From Sipunculus nudus (lineage: Eukaryota > Annelida > Sipuncula > Golfingiida > Sipunculidae): a stretch of DNA of 64,000 nt. Below, one piece after another: positions 1-11,399 of this stretch (its first letter is position 1; every line of letters starts with the position of its first letter). Below the pieces are notes generated by a model. It worked only from the letters and a program-made list of their open reading frames with translations. It did no database searches and had not been told where the DNA came from. The stretch is from assembly GCA_026874595.1 (NCBI GenBank), contig CM049316.1:61699676-61763675 (forward strand). Direction: 5' to 3'. A program made the translations under genes and the position numbers.

Positions 1-479
1 GGGGGGGGGGGGGGGGAGTTAAAGGAAGGGAGCTGGAGGAGCCTTCACTTACCAGGAGATATTACCTTTATTGCAGCTTTTTTTCTTCTCACTTTTGTTT
101 AAAGGCCGAACCCTAATTTACTAGGCATTAAGGTGTTGGTATAAACTATAAAGGTACTGCCCTTAGAGTCAATTAACTTTTAAAAACAAGGCCGTCAGGC
201 CTGATGCGAACCTGTGCAAAGTTTGGGAGTATGAATGGAGGTTTATTTTTATAATTTAATATTGAACCTTCTATGTCCTGCATATCTACCTTAGTCATTA
301 TGATTTCAGCAAAATGGACATTTCGGACCTGCAAGTTTCAGACTAGGACATTTTAAAACTAGTATATGGGCAGTCGACAAGTGACTGTGTATCCGCAGAA
401 ATCAGAGTGGGACGGGTGAAGTGAGGCATGGATTAAGTGGCAAAGGGAATAGAGTGAGGTGTGTTTCATAAAGTATGGA

Positions 480-1680
480 TGCCTGCAGCGTAAATGTAAA
501 TGTTGGTGGTGCCACTTTTTATTAAATCGAGAAAATTGTCCAGGATGTATAAACCTGCAAAATTTTAGGTGGATAAGTCAAACCAAAGCTGAGATATGAG
601 TGATTTTATCCCAAGGCAGATGAACAAATGGACGGTGTTCATAAGTGGTTGCAGGTGGCGCCACCAGTTTTGCTTATGATGAAGAGCTATGTGAGATCTA
701 TACACAAGCAAAATTTTGGCCCAATCGGTCAAAAGGTTACCGAGATATGAGCTTGGATGTCTGCAGAGTAAACGTGAACATAGGTGGTGCCACCTGTCAT
801 AAAATCGAGAAGGCTGTCCAGGATGTATAAACCTGCTAAATTTCAGGTGGATAAGTCAAACCACTTCAGAGATATGAGTGATTTTATCCCAAGGCAGATG
901 AACAGATAGGTGCTGTGCAAAAATGGTTGCAGGTGGCGCCACCAGTTTTGCGTATGATGAAGAGCTATGTGAGATCTATACACATGCAAAATTTTGGCCC
1001 AATCGGTCAAACGGTTCCCGAGATATGAGCTTGGATGTCTGCAGAGTAAACCTAAATGTAGGTGGCGCAACCTGTCATAAAGCTGTCCAGGATGTATAAA
1101 CCTGCAAAATTTCAGGCTGATAAGTCAAACCACTGCTGAGATATGAGTGATTTTATCCCAAGGCAGATGAACAGATGGACGCTGTGCACAAATTAGTGGT
1201 TGCAGGTGGCGCCACCAGTTTTAACTATGATGAAGAGCTCTGTGAGATCTATACACATGCAAAATTTTGGCCCAATCGGTCAAACAGTTCCAGAGATATG
1301 AGCTTGGATGTCTGCAGAGTAAATGTGAATGTAGGTGGCACCACCTGTCATTAAATCGAGAAAGCTGTCCAGGATGTATAAACCTGCAACATTTCATGTG
1401 GATAAGTCAAACCACTGCTGAGATATGAGTGATATTATCCCAAGGCAGATGAACAGATGGACGCTATGCAAAAATGGTTGCAGGTGGCGCCACCATTTTT
1501 AGTGTATGTTATAAAAGCTATCAAAGGGCTACATTTGTGCAAAATTTTTAGCCTGATCGGTCAAACGGTTCCCAAGATATGTGGGTTTATGTGTGGAAAC
1601 AGAAGCACAAATGGACGCTGGGCAGCAAGAAAAGGTCAGAGGTCAACCAAAAATGACGGCGCAGCAGTTCACATGTGACC
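480..1680 (+). repeat. Tandem core of pearl-like element 1 (dimeric GGTGGCGCCACC units)
   Basis: Four units of about 273-288 bp, each made of two monomers headed by the palindrome GGTGGCGCCACC or a one-base variant, at 654, 783, 932, 1061, 1205, 1334 and 1493. Spacings alternate 129 bp and 144-159 bp. Within each monomer the palindrome is followed after ~50-70 bp by an AAAATTT(T) stretch and a GAGATATGAG-like end. No coding capacity; short ORFs here are repeat translations. Confidence 0.9.
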
Positions 1681-2640
1681 TGATGATAAACCCAATTCTA
1701 TTAAAATGCAAACCAAGTTTGAAACAGCTGAAAGATATAGTTCCAATAATCTGGGAATTCTGCATCAAAACATTGTGCTAGACGTCTAGACGCTGTGTCT
1801 AGATGTCTAGACACATCGTCTAGACACTCCCCATGAGCCAGGTCAGTTGCCATGGTGATGTCTGGACCCCACCTGTTTGTACTGAGTGACCTCTTGTCTA
1901 GGCTGCTGAAACTCAAATCTGTTTTCAAATACAGAAAGCCTCTTTTAATTGGCTACAATGTTTTTTTTTAAACTGTATTTACCCAATCTATTCTTATAAA
2001 ACTGGCAGGACCCGACCATAGAATAATTCTTGTAAAGTTTAAACCAATCAACTGAACAGTTTCATCATAAATCAGTGTTTAAGCTAGAAGAGTTTAAAAT
2101 TACATTTTCGCTTGTAAAAAACACATCAATGTAGGTGGCGCCACCAATACCTCAAAATCAGATATGATATATGTGACAAACATTGGTATAAAATTTGGTG
2201 ATTATAGCTCTAGCCGTTTCTGAGATATTAATTTTATTGTGCTTTTTTGGACAGATGACTAAGTTCAACCTCCTGTAACTCGGCCAAAAATCTCCAAACT
2301 GGAACTATTCGAACAAACTTGAGAGAGACTGTTGCAGGGATCATTTCTGTGAAATATTGGACAATTTGGCTGGACAGAGAAGAAGATTTTTAAAGGTTTT
2401 TTAAGCTTTTTCTCTATAAAATCTAAATTAATGCAGATACCCAATAATAAGCTCCAGGGCACCAAGTTTCACATGTGACTAATTCTTACATTTAATTTGG
2501 AGCAGCTAGCTCTGACGGTTTCTGACTTACAGCCATGGACGGCGGAAAGCCAGCCCTGGACGGCGGACGGCTGACGATGGACGGACGACTCCGCGCCATC
2601 GCATAAGCTCACAGGTTGGCTAATAAGGTACATACAGGGA
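1681..2640 (+). mobile_element. 3' part of pearl-like element 1
   Basis: Unique sequence follows the core and includes one more palindrome (2133-2144) with its GAGATATTAA-type end, an inverted-repeat stretch of CTAGAC motifs (1778-1826), then a GGACGG-rich stretch (2536-2590) and a CATAAGCTCAC...TGGCTAATAA end. This order (core, ACGG-like microsatellite, terminal hairpin-like end) is that of bivalve pearl/HINE elements. The 5' end may lie left of the window. Confidence 0.6.
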
Positions 2641-2735
2641 GGATCCTTGGGGGGGGGGGGAGGGGGTAAAAGGAAGAGGGATCAAGGAGCCATAATTCAC
2701 TTTCCAGGAGATACTTTTTTTGCGTTTTCATTTTT
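2641..2735 (+). repeat. G-run repeat duplicated at the window start
   Basis: G run, then TAAAAGGAAGAGGGATCAAG, GAGCC and CCAGGAGATACTTTTTTTGC align with 10-75 (G run, TTAAAGGAAGGGAGCTGGAG, CCAGGAGATATTACCTTTAT). Both look like ends of one dispersed element. Confidence 0.55.
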
Positions 2736-3067
2736 AATATTTTATTTAATTTTATAGGCAAAACCCCTACCTCCTCTGCCAGGAGTTTTGGACCTTATTA
2801 AACTCTCATAAACCTTATTAAAGACATTAGTCTGTCAATGTAAAAAGTGAACCTCTCCCCTCTAAAAATCCTAGTTACGCTAATTAATTTACCAGATCTT
2901 TATTAACTGCTTTTTAGTTGTAGATGAATCAGTGTCATGTTATTTTATAAAAAGTAAAACTAAAATATATCCATTAGTGCACATTGTGACTGTCACATAT
3001 GTATAAAAGTGCAAGTCTACAGCCATCTATTTTGTTTATGATATATTTTTTTCATGTTTGCTCATAG

Positions 3068-3258
3068 TTTTGGACAAGAAATCCTGAGGAATATGTAAAA
3101 ATATGCATGCAACAGACAAGTAAGAGACTGCGGTTTCAGAATGCTGACCCGTGGTGACCCTACTGACCTATATGTGCTCCTTTTAGTTTTCTCTTGGATT
3201 TTCTGTATTTACCTGTCAAGTCCTTGTTGTAACAAACCAAGGGTTGACGAAGGCACAG
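3068..3258 (+). CDS. Candidate pair of small exons
   Basis: 3068-3119 (after TTCATGTTTGCTCATAG, before GTAAGA) reads FWTRNPEEYVKICMQQT with one base over. 3221-3258 (after TACCTGTCAAG, before GTAGGA) continues in phase as ILVVTNQGLTKAQ. The 101-bp intron is short and no further exon is certain. Chance is possible in AT-rich DNA. Confidence 0.2.
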
Positions 3259-5651
3259 GTAGGACTACTCCTGTTTATATACAGGAAATCAAAGAGGCTA
3301 CATTTGGTGGTAGTGATACCCTGTATTAACTTTATCTGTATGGAATTTATCTGATTTAGGTACAATATTTACTTTCTTTTCTGAACTATTATGACCCTGT
3401 AGTCACAACATCCGTTACAATGTCTTCTACATTGTCAACAAAGCTCATCAAAACTGGCACAAAGGGCTACCTACTGGTGGCAATCAAGTTGGGAAATCAT
3501 CAATTTTCCCCTTATTTTTTTCTCTTTTTTTTTCTGAACAGTTGAATTATTAAATGCAACATGATGCTTCCTTTTAACTATAGTATTTTTTATACAAACT
3601 GCACTAGGTATATGATGTGCAAAATTAATTCAAGATAGCATAAGGCAAATGTATTTGAGGGTTTGCTCAAAGTCTGCCTGTCTGAATTCTTAATAGCCTG
3701 ATATAGCACATAAATACGTACCATGTCTCAAAATCAACACCGTCCCAGTGACCTAGTTGCAATTATTACTATAATTTAGCTTATGATGGTGTGGGTCTAT
3801 AATGGTAGGACTGACATAATGCAAGCCTTGTACATCCGTGTGGCTGTTCTGTTTATTGTTTTTTTTTTTTTTTTGTGGCAGAGCATTTGAAGTTCTGAGA
3901 ACAGTAAAACAGAGTTCAATTTGATTCCTGCATTTGGCATACTGGGGGAAATATTTCTGGTAAATATCTTGGAATTGCAAGCTAAAAAATGGTCCTTTAA
4001 TTTTGAAGAATACATAAATTAAGGACGTTAAATGAAATTAAAGCCACTGGGAACAATAAACCTGTCAGGGTCCAATAAGGGTTAAGTGATGCGAATCGGA
4101 ACTACTCCAACTCCAAGGACAGCTTCCAGGCAAGAATATCTGCAGAGAGAGCTTGGTGGCAAGGGTACATAAATGTATATTGTCAATTTTAGATCAGAAT
4201 AACACTTTTTGGACCACATCCATTTCCTCAAAATATAACAGGATTATCTGGCAGTGCTAACAGCACAGTATAACCACTACAGGCAGTAATGTGCCCCTTG
4301 TCAGGGCCTGAAAAAGGCTCAAGCCCTTACAAACTGGAATATGACCTGATCAGTATCTTGTGGCTTCATGTGTTGACCAACTTTTTAATATATCACCGAG
4401 CCAGGATAAAGCACCTTTATGGATCATGTATCTTTAAGGTTAAACAAAAGTAACAAGCTACTCACCAAGGGGTCACATCAGGACACAAATATAGCTAACC
4501 TGTGGTAATTGACCAATAATGACCTAAGACGGTCAGTGTCATTTTGTCTACAGGTACAAACTTAATTCACAGGTGATGTTACATGTGTACAGGCACCATC
4601 ATACTATACACACACCTGTGGGCTTATCTGAGGTCACATGGGTGAAAGGATGGAGGCACTTCACACCTGCAGGTCAGAGGTCAAACTTGCACTCATAAAT
4701 CCCGATATCAGGAAGCCGTCAATCTCCCACGAGTCTGTGCTTGACAACACTTTATTTTAATTTGGTGTTTGATCTCACCATGTGCACTTTAAGGGTTAAG
4801 TCAACGATAAGAAAAATAGCACTCATATGCTATGTCAGACATCTGTGTATAAACTAAATAAGGCTTTGGCAAAGCAAATTTAAGACCAAATGACTAAAAA
4901 GTTAAGACCCTTTCATAAACAAAATTCTTAAATGGCCCAAACTTACTTAAAAACTACTGATGTTTCTAATTAGTGATCATTACAAGTTTGTAACTGTCAA
5001 GCAGTAGTGTAGAGACTAATACCCCTGAGGATGGTGGAACAGTCATTTCATACAGTACTAGAAGTCCAGAGAACATGTACCAAGATCTTTCTTACATTGG
5101 AGCACCTAACTGCTCATGCATTTCATTCAATCAGAATTAATGTAAAAATTAAATTAAAACCTTTTCAAGACTAGAATTTTTTAAGACCTTTTCAAGGCCT
5201 TATATATGCAAACTAAAAAACTGTTTTTATGACTTTTCAAGGCCCTACAAGAATCCTGATATGTATTTGTGAAGGACTAAAAACAAGAGATAGTCCATCT
5301 ATTCAAGATAAATCAACTGGCTGGTTGGACAAAAAAGCTGCTCAAGTGAGAGTTGAGCTGTCAATCAGATGAAACTTATTAATAAGACATTACAGTTTAA
5401 ATGTACATCACAACTAAATGGCATTAAAACATCACTCAGACTAAAATATCGGGCTTAAGAAACAATGAAGTAAAAAAAAATATGAGCAGATTTTTAATCC
5501 AATTATTGAAATGTTACTTGAAAGTTACTGAAAAGTATTAACATGTGGCTACAATTATGATCATGAATATTTACAGAAGGCAAAATTTTCAAAGTACATC
5601 ATAACGTTACCAAAAATTACTGAATGTACTCAAAAGTTACTGAAAACTTAC
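3259..5651. other. Intergenic, no gene seen
   Basis: AT-rich, with a T run at 3859-3874 and scattered short ORFs on both strands. No convincing exon, though 4085-4160 is open on both strands and protein-like for ~20 residues. Confidence 0.5.
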
Positions 5652-5860
5652 CTGGATAAAGATATAAATGTGATGCAATGAAAGTAAGAAATAATCCAGA
5701 GGGATCATGAATTAAGCCATATTTCAGTAATTTTTGGCAATTTTCAAGAGTGGACCCCTTTGGACACTGAAATGTAGGTGTTAGACCACCACTATAAGGA
5801 CTGAAGCTTGTACTTGTAGGGTAGGCGACCACTGGGTGGTGGCCAAAAATATTTGACTTT
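5652..5860 (-). CDS. Candidate internal exon
   Basis: Open minus-strand frame between acceptor TACTTACTTCCAAG and donor CCAG|GTAAGT. 69 codons of protein-like composition (SNIFGHHPVVAYPTSTSF ... LENCQKLLKYGLIHDP). Starts at the third codon position and ends in phase 1. Product not recognised; may belong with the start exon at 7589 through an unseen exon. Confidence 0.3.
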
Positions 5861-5964
5861 CTTGGAAGTAAGTAGCAATGTCTATGTTCCAATTTGGTTT
5901 TTACAGTTGTATTCATCTTTAACATGTAGGGGCTCTTGCATGTCCTCACGATAAATGATTAATA

Positions 5965-6260
5965 TTCAGCTGTTTTTCCATGTGTGCGTCTGTGCGCAAG
6001 TGTATGTTACTATGTATAGGTGAACAAATAAGTGTTTCCATGAGTGCCTGTATGCGTGAACTGGTAGACATATATATTTAAATTGGTCGAATGGATCTAG
6101 CAGGTGTTACTCAAAGATGATGGAGTGACATCACTTTTATCCCGAATCCTTGAGTTCATGCAGACCCAATGAATGAAAAACGCTCCTGTTGCGATTTTCC
6201 TGAATACATACATGTATATGCTCATACATGGTGATGACAGACACTTTGAAACACCACAGT
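5965..6260. repeat. Second, decayed copy of the foldback element
   Basis: CCATGTGTGCGTCTGTGCG and CATGAGTGCCTGTATGCGTG arm motifs, then GTGAACTGGTAGACATATAT ... GAGTTCATGCAGACC, which align with the reverse complement of 18380-18500. A TA run follows at 6293-6318. Confidence 0.6.
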
Positions 6261-6639
6261 TACAAAATCATGAGCAATTTTTCATGCATATACTGTATAT
6301 ATATATATATATATATATGTGCGCACATGGTAACACAGCTTTAATGTCTTTAGGCCAGTTAGGGTATGAACTAATTTGGTCATATCTGCTAAACTTTACA
6401 AGGAAATTTATTCTCCCCTGAAACTGTAACACAAACCAAGCAAATACAAAACTACAGTATTGCATAAAAAAAACTACAGTATAGCAATAATTGTGTTACA
6501 GGTTGCTTCACTAACCTTTTTCCAAGCTTCATTCAACTAACAGTTTATAAATAAACAAAATTTCACAAATTTCAGGTAACCAAAACCTGGTTTTTCTGGG
6601 GCTTGTTTTTTTTTTTATAAAAGTGCAATACAGGTGACC

Positions 6640-7150
6640 TGCCATAAAGTGGCTTCCTTACGAATGGTCTGTCCTTATTTTTATTGTTCCCACACTGAGC
6701 TCTGAAACTAAAAATTATCACACATTCTGACCTTAAAACTGATGAGGGACCATAGGCCTATAATGAGATGTAAACTTCATGACAAAAACCAACATTTATA
6801 TTTTGCAATCCTCTCGTTCTTCTGTATCTTGTGACCATGTGACATGGTGTCTGTCATTCACTCATTGGTTGCAAACAACTGAATTTTTTTTAGAATATTT
6901 ATGATTAATTATAAGCAAATCAGGAGCTTTCAAGTGCAGTTGTTTGAGCATGTGACCAATGACCTTGACCTTCATGAATGGAGTTGAGGTGTTGTAAAAA
7001 TAGACTTTTTATTGATTTAATTGCATTACTTTAATATTTTGCGCGATTCTATTTTAATTCAATTTAGTTAATTAGGCATATACCCATTCTTCAATGCAGC
7101 ATACCATCTGGATTTAATCTGCCAGTTTAGGAAAATTGTGCAGAATTTCA
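6640..7150 (-). repeat. Diverged copy of the 42460 TIR family
   Basis: Minus-strand copy with the block order of the family. Its left part (CTGATGAGGGACC ... CCAACATTTATATT, 6737-6805) is repeated at 37150-37230. Confidence 0.5.
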
Positions 7151-7588
7151 ATGGGCATCCTTCTGTGGAATAGACAATTTTTTTTATAGGTTGATGATTC
7201 CATCAACAAGCACACACTTCATTAATTATAAGACTCGCATAAAAATAAGACATCGAATTTGATTTAAAGGAAAAATTAAGTACGACTATGAGTTACGCTA
7301 GTTTGCAGCAGGTCACATTTTCTCCTATGCAAGTTGCTGCCATGGTTTTCATGAACATCAAAAGTTAAGCTGAGCCGCCATAAGGCATAACACTCATATC
7401 ACAAACTTCATTTCCGTGACGTAATCAGATTTCTTCAGACCAGTTTTGGACGAAGCGTAAAAAAAAGAACATGAATTCACGTGTTCATGCTTTCAGTTTC
7501 ACTCGATTCAGTCACCTCTGATTCACCGTTTGATATATATATTTTCAAAAACAATCGCTAGAAAAGAAATTTAAACAATAATACTCAC

Positions 7589-7636
7589 CGTACACGTTAA
7601 TATAGCAGCACTAAAGCGTCTATCCTCTCCCGCCAT
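7589..7636 (-). CDS. Candidate first coding exon (MAGEDRRFSAAILTCT)
   Basis: Minus strand: start codon in GAACATGGCGG context, 16 codons, then donor ACG|GTGAGTATT, phase 0. The surroundings (7430-7800) are CpG-richer than average and include TGACGTAA (7437). It looks like the start of a gene running left. I do not recognise the peptide and could not join it to a downstream exon, since the nearest good candidate (5652-5860) needs a different phase. Confidence 0.35.
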
Positions 7637-7949
7637 GTTCAGTCGGTAACACAGGCGTGCAATATTCGAATGGGGGGAAGTTTTAGTTCATTTAGTCGCC
7701 ATCAGATGTCGTTACGTGATCAAACGAAGAAAATACTTCTGCAAACCGTGGATAGATGTCGCCACCTTATGGTCAACTAATCAAGTGGCGATCCGACCCC
7801 TGCGAGTCTTTAATGGCCAGTCTAGGTACATAGTTCCATTTATATGATTTAATTCATAAACATAAACATATAGGAGAATATTTGGATATTGAAAATGTGA
7901 CTAAATACCGAAAATATATAGGTAGGATAAGGGGCGGCTTAGAACGACC

Positions 7950-7981
7950 GGGGTGGGGGGGGGGGGCGGGGGGGGGGGGGG
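7950..7981. repeat. Poly-G tract
   Basis: Nearly unbroken G run. Others are at 1-16, 2649-2660, 8503-8517, 21098-21143, 25637-25654, 61347-61358 and C runs at 8434-8448 and 34422-34436. All are quadruplex-prone; several lie inside repeats. Confidence 0.95.
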
Positions 7982-8542
7982 TGGACAAGAGGTTTAAAGC
8001 ATGTAGGTCTTATATAGATGTTGAAAATACGTAGTAAAACAAAAATAAGAACATTATAATTAGTCATTATAATAGATTATAAATAACTGCAATTAAAATA
8101 AATTGATAAATACTTGAAGATAGAGTACGTAAGTTGGTCAACAAGATCACATGCAATGTGATGAACAATATATCCAGCAAAATGAGAATTTCAAATATTT
8201 TCAGTTATACCGAAATGTATATTACAGATACATGTATATAGTTAATTGTATCTGAACTTGGAAAATTCATAGACGCATTTTGCAGTTGTCCCTGATTGGA
8301 TTCATATAGTTTCAAAAAAGGACTGGTGTATATGATTTTGTCGGGGAAAATCCCTAAACTGATTTTGCCATATCTGGCCGTCGTGGCGCAGCCTACTTTA
8401 TATCAAAGGAAGAGGGACAGGAGAACTTGCGTACCCCCCCCCCCCCCCTATCAAGATAAGCATGCGCGCATGAGTGCGAGACACTGTATGTGTGTGTGTG
8501 CCGGGGGGGGGGGGGGGATTTCACTCGTACAGGTCTGATCAT

Positions 8543-8594
8543 CAGTGGCGTCAATTAATCTCTACCAGGGAGGGGGGCGGGGGGGGGATGACTT

Positions 8595-8632
<38 letters not shown>

Positions 8633-8653
8633 CGTCTGTATGACACATTTCAA

Positions 8654-8719
<66 letters not shown>

Positions 8720-9004
8720 TTAATCACATTAAAAATATTGCAATTAAGTATAAGGTTTTTGAATATAAGATATTGTGTTTCCAGTATGTAAGTTGATTCA
8801 AAACTACGTTTAGATATAATATTTCACAGTAAACTCACAATTGAAACCAAAGTCTATAATTCTATTTATTGAAATTTTTAATTTGCAATATATAAATATT
8901 ATTCTCTGAATAGTGGGGAGGGGGGAGGGGTGATTACATTGAACATCCCCCCCCCTTCCAAAAAGAGGGGGGATATTAACCCCCCCCCCATATTGACGCC
9001 CCTG
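8543..9004. mobile_element. hAT-type MITE, copy A
   Basis: Terminal inverted repeats CAGTGGCGTCAAT and (reverse complement of the right end) CAGGGGCGTCAAT. Flanking 8-bp target duplications are CTGATCAT (8535-8542) and CTAATCAT (9005-9012), one mismatch. CAG-starting TIRs and 8-bp duplications are hAT features. The 462-bp interior holds G runs, a CA run (8595-8629) and a TA run (8657-8716), and aligns with copy B at 37738. No transposase. Confidence 0.85.
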
Positions 9005-9169
9005 CTAATCATTATTCAACCAGTTCTGCTGAGCTTTAGTGACCGCCTTCTGCGATGAAGTTTAAATCTGTATTCAAATTTGGGAAATTTTCCCTTCAAG
9101 TGCATATTTTCCTTTTCTTCTTTTTTTCTTCCGCCATTTTCTGTTTGCGCTAGATATCTAACACAATGT

Positions 9170-9590
9170 AAGTCCTAGGTAACGATCATCAGCGCATCCT
9201 TAAATATAGACAAAGGTCGTTTCTACTCGAAACGAACCTCTTCTGTTTTGGCATTGTGGGACGGGCCTGCACTACTTGTCTCAACTGTCAAATTTCAAAA
9301 TAAAAAATTGTTACATTTCAAGAAAACACTTTTTTTTACATTTCACATGCCTACATAATATTTATTACTCCTTAAAGTCCTTATCACATAAAATTATTTG
9401 TCATTTGTCTTGAAACAATTCTTATCCAGCAGACTCGAACGGACTATACATTGTCCTCTTTGCTATATATTTTTACCTACGCCGCTGGTATATGTAGAAG
9501 ACCAGGTGCATTGTGGGGTCAGATTTTGACTACAACAATCCCTAAACAGCAGAGTCGTATTCTTGTGAGTTCGAGTCTGCGCAGTGTGGC
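9170..9590 (+). repeat. Dispersed repeat family, fullest copy
   Basis: Shares long blocks with 58876-59255 (reverse orientation), and parts with 40150-40360 (reverse), 25005-25165 (same) and 53705-53760 (reverse): CGAACCTCTTC, TTGTCTC(A)A, CTTGAAACAATTCTTATCC, CAGAGTCGTA(T/C)TCTTG, ATGCGCAGTGTGG-type end. Non-coding. Confidence 0.7.
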
Positions 9591-9837
9591 CTCGGGGTAA
9601 TCGTTTGGAGAACCTGCAAATGGGGCAACAGAAACCGACGTCAACCCTTTCACGCCCCCTTCGGATTGATGAGACATTAATGGATGTCACCGACAAAACC
9701 CGCAAAGGGGAAACTGCCGGAAGTATTTAATATACATTTGATTTCGCGATCTTGATATAGCCAAAAAAGGCTTTATTTTCAACCTGTTTATTAAATAATT
9801 TTGTTGAAAATTTCATATGATTAGAGGACGAAATGAA

Positions 9838-11300
9838 ACTAGGGACCCATGGGTCTCGACGCTCAGCTGCATTTGTCTTTTTCCAAAATATTGGTCCTGT
9901 GATCAGTTTGAAGCCAACCTGTCTACTAAAACTGGAGTTATCATCCATAAACTAATTTGTGAATGGATGGGCGCAGTGACCTTAACCTTTGACCTAGTGA
10001 CCCCAAAATCAAAAGGAAACTTCCATTATTGGCAGGTGATGAAAGGATTGAGATGAAAAGATTGGCTTAAAACGCATCCAAAATCTTTCTAAAGTAGTGG
10101 GTCCTGTGACCTTGACCTTTGATCTCATGACCCCAGAATGAACAGTTCTCACTTTAGTGGTGGGCCATATTTAAGTCAAGTTTGAAACCAATATTTCAAA
10201 CCAAACCTATTGTTATCATCTGGAAACTAATATGTGGATGGATGGCACCCATGACCTATACCTTTGACCTTGTGACCCCAAAATCCATAAGTTACTTCCA
10301 CTATTGGCAGGTGAGCATCATCCGGAAGATAGAAGGTTTGGGACAGAAAATTTGGCTAAAAATACATCAACAATCTTTTTAAGGAAGTGGGTCCCGTGAC
10401 CTTGAGCTTTGACCTTATGAACCCAAAATCAAAAGGGTTCTTACATTATTGGTGGGTCATATATAAGTCAAAACTGAAACCAATATGTCAATCCAAACTG
10501 GAGTTATCATCCAGAAAAAAATTGTGGACTGATGGGCCCCTGTGACCATGACCTTTGACCTTGTGACCCCAAAATCAATCAGGTTCTTCCCCTATAGGCA
10601 GCTCAGCTATATGTGCAAGATCGAAAGTTTGGGATGAAACATTTGGCTTAAAATGCATCCACAATCTTTCCAAATAAGTGGGTACTGTGACCTTGACCTT
10701 TGACCTCATGACCCCAAAACTGAACAGAATCTTCCCCAATAGGCAGATTAGCAAAATCCTGAAGATGGAAGGTTTGCGATGAAAAGTTTGGCTTCAAATG
10801 CATATGCATTCTTTTTATAGAAATGAGCCCTGTGATCTTGACCTTTGACCATTGGACCCCAAAATCACCACGGTTCTTACTTTAGTGGTGAGTCATATAT
10901 AAATTTTGAAATCAATATGTCAAACTAAACTGGAGTTATCATCTAGATACTAATTTGTGAACAGATGGCCCCTGTGACCTTGACCTTTAACCATGTGACC
11001 CCAAATTCATTTATGCTCTCCCCATACTGGCAAATCAGCTAAATGCGCAAAATGGAAGGTTTGGGATGAAAAGCTTCGCTTAAAATGCAGCCAAAATCTT
11101 TTTAAATATGCGAGTCCAGTGACCTTGACCTTTGACCTCGTGACCCCAAAATCATATAGGTTCTGGCTTTAATGGTGGGCCATATGTAAGTTAAGTTTTA
11201 AATCCATGTGTCAATACAACCTGGAGTTATCATCTGGAAATAAATTTGTGTGGATGGACGGATGGACAGACAGACAGGGTGATTACTATATGGCATCCAC
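9838..11300 (+). mobile_element. Pearl-like element 2 with nine ~145-bp core monomers
   Basis: Starts with ACTAGGGACCCATGGGTC followed by GACGCTCAGCTG, a start shared with the elements at 51380 and 61941. The core has nine monomers; their CTTGACCTTTGACC-like box recurs at 9981, 10111, 10256, 10401, 10547, 10692, 10837, 10979 and 11124, i.e. every 142-146 bp after the first 130. The core ends in a GGATGGACGGATGGACAGACAG stretch near 11254. No transposase. Short ORFs reading VTLTFDLVTPKS are translations of the repeat. Confidence 0.85.
9981..11140 (+). promoter_or_regulatory. Array of nuclear-receptor half-sites in element 2
   Basis: Each monomer holds clustered TGACCT half-sites. Exact TGACCTTTGACCT (AGGTCA direct repeat with spacing 1 on the other strand, DR1) is at 10549-10561, 10694-10706 and 11126-11138, with near matches in the other monomers. 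DR1 is the site type bound by RXR, HNF4 and COUP-TF receptors in animals. Binding here is inference; the motif may be incidental to the repeat. Confidence 0.35.
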
Positions 11301-11399
11301 TTGTGATCAATAAACACACCAGGTTTTGGGACACTAGATGTAATTACAGCTGAGAAACTGACATGATTGTTGTCATTTTATATTAAAAAATAGAAAAAT

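Noticed and set aside
6737-6765. CTGATGAG box as a hammerhead ribozyme core
   Set aside because: The second conserved box (GAAAC after stem II) is absent at the right distance here and in the related copy at 37150.
8474-8791. ORF with Tyr-Ile and Gly runs
   Set aside because: Encoded by G, CA and TA microsatellites inside a MITE.
9817-10382. ORFs containing VTLTFDLVTPKS
   Set aside because: Translations of the pearl-like core monomer; broken in most monomers.
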